Source of the DNA: Leclercia sp. 29361
GTDB taxonomy: Bacteria; Pseudomonadota; Gammaproteobacteria; Enterobacterales; Enterobacteriaceae
Reading direction: 5' to 3'
Assembly: GCF_011290365.1 (NCBI RefSeq)
Contig: NZ_CP049786.1
Span: forward strand, 3,596,001 to 3,660,000
DNA length: 64,000 nt
The position numbers and the translations under genes were made by a program. The notes under the pieces are model-generated. The model did no database searches. It saw only the letters and a program-made list of their open reading frames with translations, and had not been told where the DNA came from. Below, one piece after another: positions 32,383 to 46,145 of this stretch (the stretch's first letter is position 1; each line of letters opens with the position of its first letter).

Positions 32383-33113
32383 TACTTGCGCGCTTCCAGC
32401 ATCAGGCGTTTCATCTCAGCCACCGCCTCTTTCAGCCCGCTCATCACTGCACGACCGATAATCGCATGGCCGATGTTCAGCTCGTGCATCTCCGGGATGG
32501 CAGCAATGGCTTTAACGTTATGGTAGGTCAGGCCGTGGCCGGCATTGACCTTAAGGCCGAGGCCCGCTGCATAGGTGGCCGCTCTGGCGATGCGATCCAG
32601 CTCTTTCGCCCGGGTGGCGTCATCTTCGGCATCAGCGTAACAGCCGGTATGGATCTCGATGAACGGCGCGCCCACGTCGGCGGCGGCTTTAATCTGCGCT
32701 TCATCGGCATCGATAAACAGCGACACCAGGATCCCGGCATCGGCCAGGCGTTTGCAGGCGTCACGCATCTTATCCAGCTGACCGGCCACGTCCAGCCCAC
32801 CCTCGGTGGTCACTTCCTGACGCTTTTCCGGCACCAGGCAGCAGAAGTGCGGTTTGGTCTCAACGGCAATCGCCAGCATCTCTTCGGTGACCGCCATCTC
32901 CAGGTTCATGCGGGTATCCAGCGTCTGGCGCAGGACACGTACGTCACGATCGGTGATATGACGACGATCTTCGCGCAGATGCACGGTAATGCCATCGGCG
33001 CCCGCCTGCTCGGCAATGAATGCCGCCTGAACCGGATCGGGATATGCCGTCCCGCGCGCGTTACGCAGGGTGGCGATGTGGTCAATGTTGATGCCTAACA
33101 GTAATTCAGCCAT
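32382..33113 (-). CDS. pdxJ: Pyridoxine 5'-phosphate synthase
   Basis: A 243-residue TIM-barrel enzyme that condenses 1-deoxy-xylulose 5-phosphate with 3-amino-2-oxopropyl phosphate to form PNP, the last ring-closing step of vitamin B6 synthesis. Conserved [13 protein letters not shown] at the N terminus and [13 protein letters not shown] are present. It is in the rnc-era-recO-pdxJ-acpS operon, 27 bp from recO. Confidence 0.98.
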
Positions 33114-33140
33114 GACAATCCTCGGTTTTCTTTTGATTCG

Positions 33141-33848
33141 TTAACGCTTCGGCACAAACTGCCGGAATAATTCGCGGCTCTTAAGGGGCTTGCCACCAAG
33201 ATACGGCTTGAGCGCAATGCGGGTAAAGCGTTTTGCCGCCCGCAGGGTGCCGACGTCGGGAAACTCGCGCTCCGCCAGCGCCCGCAGATCCCGTCCGGTG
33301 AAGGTGCTGTTGTCGATAACGACGCTGGCGATAAAACCCTTCTCTTCGCGATAGCGGTAGGTCATGGCGTCTTCGACCGGATCGCCGCTGCCCGCACAGT
33401 GCAGAAAATCGACGCCGTATCCCAGATGCCCGAGCAACGCCAGCTCAAAGCGACGCAGCACCGGTTCAGGCGAGCCGGTAACGCCTGCCAGCGCCTGCAG
33501 ACAGTGCAAATAGTCGAAAAAGAGTTCAGAGAAGCGGGTTTCATGTTCAAGAACGCGCGTGATCAGCTCGTTCACATACAGACCGCTGTACAACGTAATA
33601 CCAGAGAGGGGGAGAGCCAGAGAGACGGCTTCGGCACTGCGCAGGGTTTTGACTTCCCCACGTCCGCCAAAGCGCACCAGCAGCGGTGTGAAGGGTTGTA
33701 GCGCGCCCTTCAGATTAGAACGTTTGGAACGTGCGCCTTTGGCAACAAGGCGCACGCGGCCTGACTCTTCCGTGAAGACGTCCAGCATCAGGCTGGTTTC
33801 GCTCCACGGACGGCTGTGAAGGACAAAGGCTCTTTGCCATCCATCCAC
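33141..33848 (-). CDS. recO: DNA repair protein RecO
   Basis: A 235-residue protein with an N-terminal OB fold ([20 protein letters not shown]) and a helical C-terminal region; it loads RecA on SSB-coated gaps with RecR. The start codon is GTG at 33848, which fits the family. The C terminus (FRQFVPKR) stops about seven residues earlier than my memory of the E. coli protein. It lies between era (11 bp) and pdxJ. Confidence 0.96.
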   Translation of the reverse strand: MDGWQRAFVLHSRPWSETSLMLDVFTEESGRVRLVAKGARSKRSNLKGALQPFTPLLVRFGGRGEVKTLRSAEAVSLALPLSGITLYSGLYVNELITRVLEHETRFSELFFDYLHCLQALAGVTGSPEPVLRRFELALLGHLGYGVDFLHCAGSGDPVEDAMTYRYREEKGFIASVVIDNSTFTGRDLRALAEREFPDVGTLRAAKRFTRIALKPYLGGKPLKSRELFRQFVPKR

Positions 33849-33859
33849 GTTTTAGTGAC

Positions 33860-35592
<1,733 letters not shown>

Positions 35593-35665
35593 TCAGAAGA
35601 GATTTATCACTGAAATAATTCACGTAGCCTCTAATTAAAGAGACTACGTGCTCATTTATCAGGAA

Positions 35666-36640
35666 TTAATGGATGCCGCCAATACGATTTAACCGTACGC
35701 CGGTTGGCCATTCGCCTTCCTGTTTCTCAAAGCTCATCCAGATGGTGGTCGCTTTGCCAACCAGATTCGCTTCCGGCACAAAGCCCCAGTAACGGCTGTC
35801 CGCGCTGTTGTCGCGGTTATCACCCATCATGAAGTAATGTCCCGGTGGCACAATCCAGGTCGCCAGCTGCTGCCCCTGCTGCTGATAGTACATCCCCAGC
35901 TGATCCTGAGCGATGGAGACGGTCAGGATACGGTGCGTTACATCACCCAGCGTCTCTTTACGCTCATTCAGACGAATACCGTTCTCTTTGGTCTCGCCTT
36001 TTGGCAGCTGGAAGAATCCGCTGGTGGCTTCGCCGCCGTTGCGACGGGCAAACGTCTGCACGAAATCACTTGGCTCAACGCCGGAGTAAGTCACCGCTAA
36101 CGCACTGCCACAGGCCGTACCGGAACTGCAACCAGGCTGAACCGTCACCTCTTTCGAGACCGGATTATACGTCACCTTATCGCCCGGTACGCCGACGGTG
36201 CGCTTGATGTAATCCAGACGCGGATCGTCCGGATATTTAAACACCACGATATCGCCACGCTTCGGATGGCCGGTTTCGATCAGCGTCTTCTGGTAGATCG
36301 GATCTTTAATGCCGTAGGCAAACTTCTCCACCAGAATAAAATCACCGATCAGCAGCGTTGGCATCATCGAACCGGATGGGATCTGAAAAGGTTCATAGAT
36401 AAACGAACGCACCACCAGCACAATCGCCAGCACCGGAAAGACGGAAGCGCCGGTTTCCAGCCAGCCCGGCTTCGGGCTGACCTTTTTCAGGGTTTTCGCA
36501 TCCAACTGGTCGCCCGTGGCCGCCTGTGCGGCAGCCTGACGTTCGTGGCGTTTCGGGGCAAAGATAAACTTATCCAGACACCACAACAGCCCCGTCACCA
36601 GGGTGGCAATCACCAGGATCAGGGCAAACATGTTCGCCAT
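35666..36640 (-). CDS. lepB: Signal peptidase I (LepB)
   Basis: A 324-residue inner-membrane serine protease that removes signal peptides from exported proteins. Two N-terminal membrane segments (about 4-22 and 62-78), catalytic S91 (PSGSMMPTL) and general base K146 (DYIKRTVG) are present, as is the box GDNRDNSADSR. It is 17 bp downstream of lepA, as in the lepA-lepB operon of relatives. Confidence 0.98.
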   Translation of the reverse strand: MANMFALILVIATLVTGLLWCLDKFIFAPKRHERQAAAQAATGDQLDAKTLKKVSPKPGWLETGASVFPVLAIVLVVRSFIYEPFQIPSGSMMPTLLIGDFILVEKFAYGIKDPIYQKTLIETGHPKRGDIVVFKYPDDPRLDYIKRTVGVPGDKVTYNPVSKEVTVQPGCSSGTACGSALAVTYSGVEPSDFVQTFARRNGGEATSGFFQLPKGETKENGIRLNERKETLGDVTHRILTVSIAQDQLGMYYQQQGQQLATWIVPPGHYFMMGDNRDNSADSRYWGFVPEANLVGKATTIWMSFEKQEGEWPTGVRLNRIGGIH

Positions 36641-36657
36641 GCCAACTCCTTATAGGA

Positions 36658-38457
<1,800 letters not shown>

Positions 38458-38617
38458 ATAGTTAAATAATTATGCCTTACGAATTCCTGGAGGCCGCTGT
38501 TCATAGCCTGACGTTTTTCAGTGCGAAAACGCAGCATTCTACACTACATCTCCTTCACCGGGAAATGCTCTTCCAGCAAGCTTAGCGCTTAGATCCGGCG
38601 TTTTCTTTTATGAGATG

Positions 38618-38652
38618 TAAATAAACAAAGCCCGGTGACATCACCGGGCTTC
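38618..38652 (-). terminator. Terminator after rseC (contains the rseC stop codon)
   Basis: An 11-bp perfect stem (AAGCCCGGTGA/TCACCGGGCTT) with a 2-base loop, followed on the minus strand by a T-rich tract (TTTGTTTATTT). The rseC TGA stop is part of the 5' arm. Confidence 0.85.
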
Positions 38653-39117
38653 AGAAGAGAGCATTTCGACACGAAGTTGATCGGGGGGCAAGCCGACGCT
38701 AAGAATAACGGGCTGCCACTCCTCGCGCACGGCAAGCCTGGACGAAAAGCCGCGGGCAAGTAAAAAGCCACCCACGCCCCCCAGGGCTGCACCGCACATC
38801 GCGGCAGGATCGGTACCAAACAGCACCTGGAATAGACCGCCCAGGGCAAACAGCCCCACCAGCGGAGAGAGATAGACCAGCATCGCCGAGCCGAGCAGGC
38901 TGCCTTCGGCGATCCCTAACTCGACTTTTTGACCTGTCACCAGCGGCTCTGTGCTGGGCACGCTAATGGTATGTGATGTTTGCGGCCCGAGTTTGTTCAG
39001 CACCCGGCTTCCGCAACCGGCGCGGGAGGCGCAGCTGTTACAGGACGCTTTAACGTCACAGTGAACCAGCGCAACGCCCTCGTGCCATGAAACGACAGTT
39101 GCCCACTCTTTGATCAT
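38641..39117 (-). CDS. rseC: SoxR-reducing/sigmaE-regulatory membrane protein RseC
   Basis: A 158-residue inner-membrane protein with an N-terminal cysteine cluster (C20, C26, C29, C35 region: CDVKASCNSCASRAGC) and two membrane segments (about 74-96 and 106-122). In E. coli it belongs to the rpoE operon and is linked to reduction of SoxR. Its ATG overlaps the rseB stop (ATGA). Confidence 0.95.
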   Translation of the reverse strand: MIKEWATVVSWHEGVALVHCDVKASCNSCASRAGCGSRVLNKLGPQTSHTISVPSTEPLVTGQKVELGIAEGSLLGSAMLVYLSPLVGLFALGGLFQVLFGTDPAAMCGAALGGVGGFLLARGFSSRLAVREEWQPVILSVGLPPDQLRVEMLSSEAR

Positions 39118-40067
39118 TGTCCGGCCCTGAATTTAATGCTGTCGGCGATGCGTTTCGCCGTCTGCGGCGGCAGTTCGCCCACCACGGTGATCTCGGCGTT
39201 GTCACGCACGCTGGTACTCACGGTGCGGCGTCCGGTACGCAACATCTGATCGGCGCTGACCGGTGTTGCCCGATTGACGTTAACCGAGAAGCTGAACAGA
39301 CCGTCGGAGTAAAGACGGGATTCAACCGCGGTATCAATCGTCGGCAGCTGACGTCGACTGCTGGACACTTCACTGAAGCCCTGAGGGATCCAGTCTGGTG
39401 CCCAGTTAAACTTGATGGGATCGCCTGCCGGGACAGAGAGCAGCGGCGGCAGGTTGGCTTTTGCCAGATTCTGCATGCTGTTGCCGACCTGATCGTCAAT
39501 GGTGAAGGAGATCACCCGGAACTGCTCCAGCGTCTCGCCATCACGATCCAGCAGATCAACCCGCATGGGTAATTTTGTTTCCGCATCCATCCAGACGATA
39601 TAGCTGTAACGCGTTCCGTCCCTTGCAACCACACGCAGTACTTCACATAGCCGATCGGCGATGCGGGTACGACCTACGGCGATAAAATCGTAGTAAGGGG
39701 CAAGCCGTTTGAAGTCGGTATAGATGAGCGAAGGCAGCGAATCAACGATGTAATCGCCGTTCAGCGTAAAGGGTTCAAGACCCGGCTCAAAATAGCTGAT
39801 TTCATTGCCACGCTGCACGACTTCGCGGCGCGGACCATCCATCTGCAAAAGCTGGGCAAGCGGCTGTTTATCAAGACGGGCATGGCGATAGCGTAACGAC
39901 TCTACGCCCTGCTTATTGATACTGATAAAAGCCAGCTCATAGTTGAGTGACTGGCTGGCCTGGTTCATCTGCTGTAACAACGCCCCGGACGATACATCAG
40001 CCGAGGCGTTGACAGTGAACAACAGGCTACCCGCCATCAGAGACATGGCGCACCAAAGTTGCTTCAT
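39114..40067 (-). CDS. rseB: SigmaE regulatory protein RseB
   Basis: A 317-residue periplasmic protein with signal peptide (cleavage after VNASA near residue 23) that binds RseA and senses lipopolysaccharide intermediates, protecting RseA from DegS. A MucB/RseB fold is supported by full-length similarity (ALLQQMNQASQSLNYELAF). Its ATG overlaps the rseA stop as TAATG. Confidence 0.97.
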   Translation of the reverse strand: MKQLWCAMSLMAGSLLFTVNASADVSSGALLQQMNQASQSLNYELAFISINKQGVESLRYRHARLDKQPLAQLLQMDGPRREVVQRGNEISYFEPGLEPFTLNGDYIVDSLPSLIYTDFKRLAPYYDFIAVGRTRIADRLCEVLRVVARDGTRYSYIVWMDAETKLPMRVDLLDRDGETLEQFRVISFTIDDQVGNSMQNLAKANLPPLLSVPAGDPIKFNWAPDWIPQGFSEVSSSRRQLPTIDTAVESRLYSDGLFSFSVNVNRATPVSADQMLRTGRRTVSTSVRDNAEITVVGELPPQTAKRIADSIKFRAGQ

Positions 40068-40717
40068 TACTGCGATTGCGTTCCTAAAGTTTGGTTTCCA
40101 GGCACTTGCACAGCAGCCTGCTGGGTTTGCGCCTGCTCAAACTGAAGTTGCTCGGAATGCAGACGGCGCTGCAATTCGTAGTCCTGCAACATCGCATTAA
40201 TGCGACGGCGTTGCTCTTGTACCTGCTGCTGCTGACCGGCGCCTGCCGATGCATCAGAAGGAATACCCAGGCTTACCGGGCTGGCTTTGCCCATCATCGG
40301 CAGTGTGTTAAACACTGGCGCTTCAGGTTGCTGGCTCACTTCAGATTGATTGTTATACTGCTGGACGCCAACAATAACTGCAAGCGATACGCACGCAGCG
40401 ACGCCCATTTGCGTCAGTTGACTCGCCCAGGGACGCACTTTGTTCCAGAAAGGCATCTTCTGCCACAGGTGCGGTGCCGGTTGGGCTTCAGGAATCAGCG
40501 GAGTGGCCTGAGAAACAGGTTCATTCTCGATGGCAGCCATTACGCGAGCTGAGATATCGAAATGGAGGACATCGCTGGTATCACCGCGCAAGGTATCGCG
40601 GATGAGATGATAACTCTCCCAGGTTTTTTGCATCTCAGGAGAGCGAGAGAGCTCGTTGAGCATCTCACTGTCCAGCGTCTCACCATCCATTAAAGCGGAA
40701 AGTTGTTCTTTCTGCAT
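40067..40717 (-). CDS. rseA: Anti-sigmaE factor RseA
   Basis: A 216-residue single-pass inner-membrane protein: cytoplasmic sigmaE-binding domain (1-98), membrane segment near 103-118 (AACVSLAVIVGVQQY) and a periplasmic domain that binds RseB and is cut by DegS and then RseP. It is 31 bp downstream of rpoE. Confidence 0.97.
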   Translation of the reverse strand: MQKEQLSALMDGETLDSEMLNELSRSPEMQKTWESYHLIRDTLRGDTSDVLHFDISARVMAAIENEPVSQATPLIPEAQPAPHLWQKMPFWNKVRPWASQLTQMGVAACVSLAVIVGVQQYNNQSEVSQQPEAPVFNTLPMMGKASPVSLGIPSDASAGAGQQQQVQEQRRRINAMLQDYELQRRLHSEQLQFEQAQTQQAAVQVPGNQTLGTQSQ

Positions 40718-40748
40718 GCCTAATACCTTTTCCAGTATCCCGCTATCG

Positions 40749-41324
40749 TCAACGCCTGATTAGCGGTTGAACTTTATTATCAATAGCTTCTCGCGCACGA
40801 AAGATTCGTGAGCGAACCGTACCGACCGGGCAATCCATGATAGCGGCTATCTCTTCATAGCTCAGGCCATCTAACTCCCGCAACGTAATTGCCATGCGTA
40901 AATCTTCCGGGAGCGACTCGATGGTGCGAAAAACTATTTGTCTCAGTTCTTCTGACAACATTAAGTTCTCAGGGTTCGAAATTTCTTTTAACGCGCCGCC
41001 GCTTTCAAAATTTTCTGCGTCGATGGCGTCAACATCGCTTGAAGGCGGACGACGGCCCTGAGCGACGAGGTAGTTCTTGGCAGTATTGACCGCAATACGA
41101 TACAGCCAGGTGTAAAAAGCACTATCTCCCCGGAAAGATTCCAGCGCGCGATAGGCTTTGATAAAAGATTCTTGCACCACATCAGGAACATCCCCTGAAG
41201 GTACATAGCGGGATACCAGACTCGCCACCTTATGCTTGTAGCGCACCACCAGTAAGTTAAAGGCTTTCTGATCTCCCTTCTGGACCCGTTCAACCAGAAT
41301 CTGGTCCGTTAACTGCTCGCTCAT
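40749..41324 (-). CDS. rpoE: RNA polymerase sigmaE factor
   Basis: A 191-residue ECF sigma factor for envelope stress. Region 2 (DVVQESFIKAYRALESFRGDSAFYTWLY) and region 4 (GLSYEEIAAIMDCPVGTVRSRI) are intact in two parts of the chain. The start is the ATG at 41324 (MSEQLTDQ); an upstream GTG is a chance extension. A short upstream frame ends over this ATG (ATGA). A sigmaE promoter lies about 85 bp upstream. Confidence 0.98.
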   Translation of the reverse strand: MSEQLTDQILVERVQKGDQKAFNLLVVRYKHKVASLVSRYVPSGDVPDVVQESFIKAYRALESFRGDSAFYTWLYRIAVNTAKNYLVAQGRRPPSSDVDAIDAENFESGGALKEISNPENLMLSEELRQIVFRTIESLPEDLRMAITLRELDGLSYEEIAAIMDCPVGTVRSRIFRAREAIDNKVQPLIRR

Positions 41325-41476
41325 CCGAGGTAATGTCTCCCCAAACCTAAAATCCACGCGTTATCGAAACGCCACTCCAAACACTGCACTGTGAGCAAGC
41401 AGTTGCTTTGAGGGTCTTTTTTTCGAAAAGTTCCGTCACGCCTTTGTTTTTGTTAATCGCGTCGCAGACTGTTCAT
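41321..41476 (-). pseudogene. Interrupted upstream ORF of rpoE (rseD-like leader frame)
   Basis: Counting back from a TGA that overlaps the rpoE ATG (ATGA), this frame is open for 43 codons to a TAA at 41453-41455; eight codons above that is an ATG at 41476. The whole frame would be 51 codons if the TAA were a sense codon. E. coli has a 51-codon leader ORF (rseD) coupled to rpoE translation, as far as I recall. Here the ATG would give only seven codons. TTG at 41398 or GTG at 41389 could restart a short peptide. Whether any of it is translated is unknown. Confidence 0.35.
41407..41434 (-). promoter_or_regulatory. SigmaE-dependent autoregulatory promoter of rpoE
   Basis: On the minus strand GGAACTT (-35) and TCAAA (-10) with a 16-bp spacer, the sigmaE consensus arrangement, about 83 bp upstream of the rpoE ATG. 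Confidence 0.85.
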
Positions 41477-41722
41477 TTTCTATCATTATAAGTCTGATAC
41501 TGAAACGCACCCAGTTTCTGATAAGAATTGGCATTTTACCGCTTGCAGGGTACCGCAAGACGGGCTTTATTTCACCACATAATCTGAAGCTAACGATCTG
41601 CTTCGCAAAATATTTTCGCTCTTTTTGTGTCTGTCCGCGCCAGACGCCCTGTTTAGCCGTTGCAACCCGGCTTAAAAAAAACGTGCGATTCATCGCACTC
41701 GGGTGCTATGCTGGCCAAACAT

Positions 41723-41740
41723 TGTTTAGTAAATTAAACA
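41723..41740. promoter_or_regulatory. NadR operator of nadB
   Basis: TGTTTA-N6-TAAACA, the exact NadR palindrome, ends 6 bp before the nadB ATG. NAD-dependent repression of nadB is expected. The rest of the 422-bp rpoE/nadB gap holds the sigmaE promoter and the leader frame. Confidence 0.92.
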
Positions 41741-41746
41741 CACATC

Positions 41747-43366
41747 ATGAACGCAATTTCTGAACTCTCCTGTGACGTACTGATTATCGGCAGCGGTGCC
41801 GCTGGCCTTTCACTGGCGCTGCGACTTGCCTCACACCAGAAAGTGATTGTCCTCAGCAAAGGTCCCATCAGCGAAGGCTCCACCTTCTATGCACAGGGCG
41901 GGATTGCCGCTGTGTTTGATGAAACGGACAGTATCGACTCGCATGTGGAAGATACTCTGATTGCTGGCGGCGGTATCGTGGATAAACACGCCGCGGAGTT
42001 TGTCGCCAGTAATGCCCGTCACTGTGTGCAGTGGCTTATCGATCAGGGTGTGTTGTTTGATACGCATGTGCAGCCCAACGGGGAAGAGAGTTACCACCTG
42101 ACGCGGGAAGGCGGCCATAGCCATCGCCGTATCCTGCACGCTGCGGATGCTACCGGTAAAGAGGTGGAAACAACGCTGGTGAGCCAGGCGTTGAGCCATC
42201 CGAATATCCAGGTGCTGGAACGCAGCAATGCGGTGGATTTGATCATTTCCGACAAGATTGGCCTGCCGGGCACGCGCCGCGTCGTGGGTGCCTGGGTCTG
42301 GAACCGTAATAAAGAGACGGTAGAAACCTGCCGCGCCAAATCAGTGGTGCTGGCAACGGGCGGTGCCTCTAAGGTGTATCAGTACACCACCAACCCGGAT
42401 ATCTCTTCAGGCGACGGGATTGCGATGGCCTGGCGTGCAGGTTGTCGCGTAGCCAACCTGGAATTTAATCAGTTCCACCCCACTGCGTTATTCCACCCTC
42501 AGGCCCGCAATTTCCTGCTTACCGAAGCCCTGCGCGGTGAAGGTGCGCACCTGAAACGCCCCGACGGCACGCGCTTTATGCCTGACTTCGACGAGCGAGG
42601 CGAGCTGGCCCCGCGTGATGTCGTGGCCCGCGCCATCGATCATGAAATGAAGCGCCTGGGCGTGGACTGCATGTATCTGGATATCAGCCACAAGCCCGAA
42701 GAGTTTGTGCGTCAGCACTTCCCGACGATCTATGAAAAACTGTTGGGGTTGGGCATCGACATCACCAAAGAGCCGATGCCTGTGGTGCCCGCGGCGCACT
42801 ATACCTGCGGCGGGGTGATGGTGGACGATCATGGCCGGACCGATGTCGACGGTCTGTATGCCATCGGCGAAGTGAGTTATACCGGTCTGCATGGCGCCAA
42901 CCGTATGGCATCTAACTCCCTGCTGGAGTGTCTGGTCTACGGCTGGTCGGCGGCGGAAGATATCACCAAGCGTATGCCTTATGCCCGCCAGGCGGAAAAC
43001 CTGCCTGCCTGGGATGAGAGTCGCGTGGAAAACCCGGATGAACTGGTGGTGATCCAGCATAACTGGCACGAGCTGCGCCTCTTTATGTGGGATTACGTCG
43101 GGATTGTGCGCACTACCAAGCGACTGGAGCGTGCCCTGCGCCGCATTACAATGCTACAGCAGGAGATTGACGAGTATTACGCCCACTTCCGCGTATCGAA
43201 CAATTTGCTGGAGTTACGTAACCTGGTTCAGGTGGCTGAGTTAATTGTGCGCTGCGCAATGATGCGTAAAGAGAGCCGCGGCCTGCATTACACGCTCGAC
43301 TACCCGGAACAGCTTGAGCATTCCGGGCCGTCGGTGCTCTCGCCGCTGGCTCACATAAACAGATAG
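41747..43366 (+). CDS. nadB: L-aspartate oxidase
   Basis: A 539-residue flavoenzyme that oxidises L-aspartate to iminoaspartate, the first step of NAD synthesis. FAD-binding [11 protein letters not shown] near residue 16 and the succinate dehydrogenase-like blocks [14 protein letters not shown] and FHPTALFHP are present, and the length is standard. It is convergent with trmN, overlapping by 16 bp. Controlled by NadR. Confidence 0.98.
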   Translation: MNAISELSCDVLIIGSGAAGLSLALRLASHQKVIVLSKGPISEGSTFYAQGGIAAVFDETDSIDSHVEDTLIAGGGIVDKHAAEFVASNARHCVQWLIDQGVLFDTHVQPNGEESYHLTREGGHSHRRILHAADATGKEVETTLVSQALSHPNIQVLERSNAVDLIISDKIGLPGTRRVVGAWVWNRNKETVETCRAKSVVLATGGASKVYQYTTNPDISSGDGIAMAWRAGCRVANLEFNQFHPTALFHPQARNFLLTEALRGEGAHLKRPDGTRFMPDFDERGELAPRDVVARAIDHEMKRLGVDCMYLDISHKPEEFVRQHFPTIYEKLLGLGIDITKEPMPVVPAAHYTCGGVMVDDHGRTDVDGLYAIGEVSYTGLHGANRMASNSLLECLVYGWSAAEDITKRMPYARQAENLPAWDESRVENPDELVVIQHNWHELRLFMWDYVGIVRTTKRLERALRRITMLQQEIDEYYAHFRVSNNLLELRNLVQVAELIVRCAMMRKESRGLHYTLDYPEQLEHSGPSVLSPLAHINR

Positions 43367-44088
43367 AACGGGTGGGTCAGCGCGGTGTAATCTTCGGAAT
43401 AACGCTGGTCTGGCCCACGGATCACCATCCTGTCGCTGAAGCACTCCCCTTCTTTCGGCGACAGCGCCACCAGCACACGGTGCGGCAGCCTGCCATCCGT
43501 GTCAGCAATATCGGTGCGCAGACGTAAATACCAGCCCATCTCCAGGGCGTTATTAATAAGCGTACTGCCCGCGCTTTCCGGTAATACCACGCAGAAAAAG
43601 CCCTCTTCGGTGATCAACGCCGCCGCACAGGCTAACAGCGCGCCGTGATCGAGGGAGCCGGTTGAACGAGCTTGATCGCGCTCGGGCGTTGCGCACCCGA
43701 CGCCGGGTTCATAATAAGGAGGATTGCTGACAATTAAGTCATAGCGAGCCGTTTGCTCTGGCGCCCAGGTAAGTACATCCGCACAATGGAGAGTGATACG
43801 AGCAGCCCAGGGTGATTCAGCCACGTTTTCCGCCGCCTGTTCGGCCGCCTGTGGATCCAGCTCAACCGCATCCAGGGTAACAGACTCCCCGGTACGCTGA
43901 GCCAGCATCAGCGCTAATAATCCGCTGCCGCTGCCAATATCGAGGATACGTTTAACGCCCGCTACCGGTGCCCATGCCCCCAGTAAAATGCCATCAGTGC
44001 CGACTTTCATCGCACAGCGATCGTGCGCGACAAAGAACTGCTTAAAGGTAAAACCATCGCGGCGCAACTGCGCTTTGAGTTGAGACAT
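43351..44088 (-). CDS. trmN: tRNA1(Val) (adenine(37)-N6)-methyltransferase
   Basis: A 245-residue SAM-dependent methyltransferase (yfiC in E. coli) that makes m6A at position 37 of tRNA1-Val. SAM-binding [14 protein letters not shown] and catalytic SNPPYYEPG are visible. I start it at the ATG at 44088 ([19 protein letters not shown]), where similarity begins; the frame is open upstream into the srmB leader region. Confidence 0.95.
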   Translation of the reverse strand: MSQLKAQLRRDGFTFKQFFVAHDRCAMKVGTDGILLGAWAPVAGVKRILDIGSGSGLLALMLAQRTGESVTLDAVELDPQAAEQAAENVAESPWAARITLHCADVLTWAPEQTARYDLIVSNPPYYEPGVGCATPERDQARSTGSLDHGALLACAAALITEEGFFCVVLPESAGSTLINNALEMGWYLRLRTDIADTDGRLPHRVLVALSPKEGECFSDRMVIRGPDQRYSEDYTALTHPFYLFM

Positions 44089-44220
44089 GTCAGAGCAACC
44101 TTCAAAATGAAACGGGTGTAGCATAGGGGAAAGCGTAACGACGGAAAAGGGATATCCACACAAACAGATGAAGATCGCAGCCATAACGTCTATAATCAGC
44201 GCCCCACACAGAGGTAGAAC

Positions 44221-45549
44221 ATGACTGTAACGACTTTTTCCGAACTTGAACTCGACGAAAGCCTTCTGGAAGCCCTCCAGAATAAAGGCTTCACACGCCC
44301 GACTGCCATCCAGGCGGCAGCCATTCCGCCTGCGTTAGAAGGCCGCGACGTACTCGGTTCAGCGCCGACAGGCACCGGTAAAACAGCGGCGTACCTGCTG
44401 CCCGTCTTGCAGCATCTGATTGATTTCCCCCGCAAGAAATCCGGCCCACCGCGTATCCTTATTCTGACCCCGACACGTGAGTTAGCCGTTCAGGTTGCGG
44501 AGCATGCGCGTGAACTGGCCGCCAATACCCATCTGGATATCGCGACCATCACCGGTGGCGTGGCCTACATGAACCACGCTGAAGTGTTCAGTGAGAACCA
44601 GGATATCGTGGTCGCCACCACCGGACGTTTGATGCAGTACATCAAAGAAGAAAACTTTGACTGCCGTGCTGTTGAAACGCTGATTCTGGATGAAGCGGAC
44701 CGCATGCTGGAGCTGGGCTTCGCGCAGGATATTGAACACATCGCAGGCGAAACCCGCTGGCGCAAACAGACCATGCTGTTTTCTGCGACGCTTGAAGGTG
44801 ATGCCATTAAGGACTTCGCTGAGCGTCTGCTTGACGATCCGGCTGAGGTCTCTGCCACGCCGTCCACGCGTGAGCGCAAAAAAATTCACCAGTGGTATTA
44901 TCGTGCCGATAACTACGAGCATAAGCTCGAGTTACTTAAGCACCTGTTAAAACAGGATGATACGACGCGTACCATCGTCTTTGTACGTAAACGCGAGCGT
45001 GTGCATGAACTGGCTGAACAACTCCGTGCCGCAGGGATTAACAACTGTTATCTCGAAGGCGAGATGGCACAGATTAAACGTACCGAAGGGATTAAACGCC
45101 TGACTGAAGGTCGCGTAAATGTGCTGGTTGCCACCGACGTGGCGGCGCGTGGTATTGATATTCCTGAAGTGAGCCATGTGATTAACTTCGACATGCCGCG
45201 CAGCGGAGATGTCTACCTCCACCGTATCGGTCGTACCGGACGTGCAGGCCTGAAAGGCACGGCGATTTCTCTGGTAGAGGCGCATGACTATCTGCTGCTG
45301 CAGAAAGTGGGCCGCTATATCGACGAGCCGGTTAAAGCGCGCGTGATTGATGAACTGCGTCCGACGACGCGTCCGCCAAGCGAAAAAATGACGGGTAAGC
45401 CGTCGAAGAAAGTACTCGCTAAGCGTGCAGAGAAAAAAGAGAAAGAAAAAGAGAAACCACGCGTGAAGCAACGCCACCGTGATGCTAAGAACATAGGCAA
45501 GCGTCGTAAGCCAAGCGGCAGCGAGCCAGCTTCGCAGAAAGAAGAGTAA
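44221..45549 (+). CDS. srmB: ATP-dependent RNA helicase SrmB
   Basis: A 442-residue DEAD-box helicase for 50S subunit assembly. Motif [12 protein letters not shown], motif [10 protein letters not shown], motif III SAT and motif [12 protein letters not shown] are intact. A highly basic, lysine-rich C-terminal tail (about residues 380-435) fits RNA binding. It is divergent from trmN and ends at a strong terminator. Confidence 0.97.
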   Translation: MTVTTFSELELDESLLEALQNKGFTRPTAIQAAAIPPALEGRDVLGSAPTGTGKTAAYLLPVLQHLIDFPRKKSGPPRILILTPTRELAVQVAEHARELAANTHLDIATITGGVAYMNHAEVFSENQDIVVATTGRLMQYIKEENFDCRAVETLILDEADRMLELGFAQDIEHIAGETRWRKQTMLFSATLEGDAIKDFAERLLDDPAEVSATPSTRERKKIHQWYYRADNYEHKLELLKHLLKQDDTTRTIVFVRKRERVHELAEQLRAAGINNCYLEGEMAQIKRTEGIKRLTEGRVNVLVATDVAARGIDIPEVSHVINFDMPRSGDVYLHRIGRTGRAGLKGTAISLVEAHDYLLLQKVGRYIDEPVKARVIDELRPTTRPPSEKMTGKPSKKVLAKRAEKKEKEKEKPRVKQRHRDAKNIGKRRKPSGSEPASQKEE

Positions 45550-45581
45550 AAAAAACGCCGGGGTTAACCCGGCGTTTTTTT
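45548..45581. terminator. Bidirectional terminator between srmB and grcA
   Basis: ACGCCGGG-GTTAA-CCCGGCGT hairpin with an A-run before and T-run after, between two convergent genes. Confidence 0.92.
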
Positions 45582-45600
45582 ATCTGCATACTGACAGCGA

Positions 45601-45984
45601 TTAGAGGCTGGCAGTAAAGGTACGGGCAATCACGTCACGCTGCTGCTCTGCAGTCAGTGAGTTGAAACGAACGGCATAGCCAGAAACGCGGATGGTCAGC
45701 TGCGGATATTTTTCCGGATGCTTAACGGCGTCTTCCAGTGTTTCGCGACGCAGTACGTTAACGTTCAGATGCTGACCGCCTTCCACACGCACTTCCGGTT
45801 TGATTTCCATTGGGATTTCGCGATATTCGATCTCGCCCAGGGCATTAACCTGAACAACTTCATCTTCCGCAAAGCCTGCTTTTGCACATACGCAGCGCGC
45901 TTCGCCTTTTTCGCTGTCCAGCAGCCAGAAAGAGTTCAGCAGGTCGTCGTTTGCAGCTTTAGTAATCTGGATACCAGTAATCAT
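45601..45984 (-). CDS. grcA: Autonomous glycyl radical cofactor GrcA
   Basis: A 127-residue protein resembling the C-terminal domain of pyruvate formate-lyase; G102 in RVSGYAVRF carries the radical. It can replace the oxygen-damaged PFL C terminus under microaerobic conditions and at low pH. Two FNR-type sites upstream indicate anaerobic induction. Confidence 0.97.
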   Translation of the reverse strand: MITGIQITKAANDDLLNSFWLLDSEKGEARCVCAKAGFAEDEVVQVNALGEIEYREIPMEIKPEVRVEGGQHLNVNVLRRETLEDAVKHPEKYPQLTIRVSGYAVRFNSLTAEQQRDVIARTFTASL

Positions 45985-46062
45985 GTGATGCCTCCCTTAA
46001 ACTACACTATTGGGTGTCGCCCGTTGTTTAGGGCAATTGGTAAAACCATTGTTGCTTGAGTG

Positions 46063-46068
46063 TATATA
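46063..46068 (-). promoter_or_regulatory. -10 region of the grcA promoter
   Basis: TATATA on the minus strand. With the FNR site centred at 46099.5, transcription starting near 46059 would place FNR at about -40.5. Confidence 0.5.
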
Positions 46069-46092
46069 TATCAGTCAACCCCTCGGCATTCT

Positions 46093-46106
46093 TTGACTTA
46101 AATCAA
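46093..46106. promoter_or_regulatory. FNR site, proximal (grcA)
   Basis: TTGAC-N4-ATCAA, one base from the FNR consensus TTGAT-N4-ATCAA; placed for class II activation of grcA. Confidence 0.8.
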
Positions 46107-46145
46107 TAAAAACCACACCAGCAAAAGGGTGATAGCGGGAGATTA

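Noticed and set aside
41436-41693. An 85-codon minus-strand frame upstream of rpoE ending in SATRLTKTKA
   Set aside because: No known domain, ends about 110 bp from rpoE, and the sigmaE promoter follows it; probably chance opening of an intergenic region. Kept only as a possibility; the frame overlapping the rpoE ATG is a better leader candidate.
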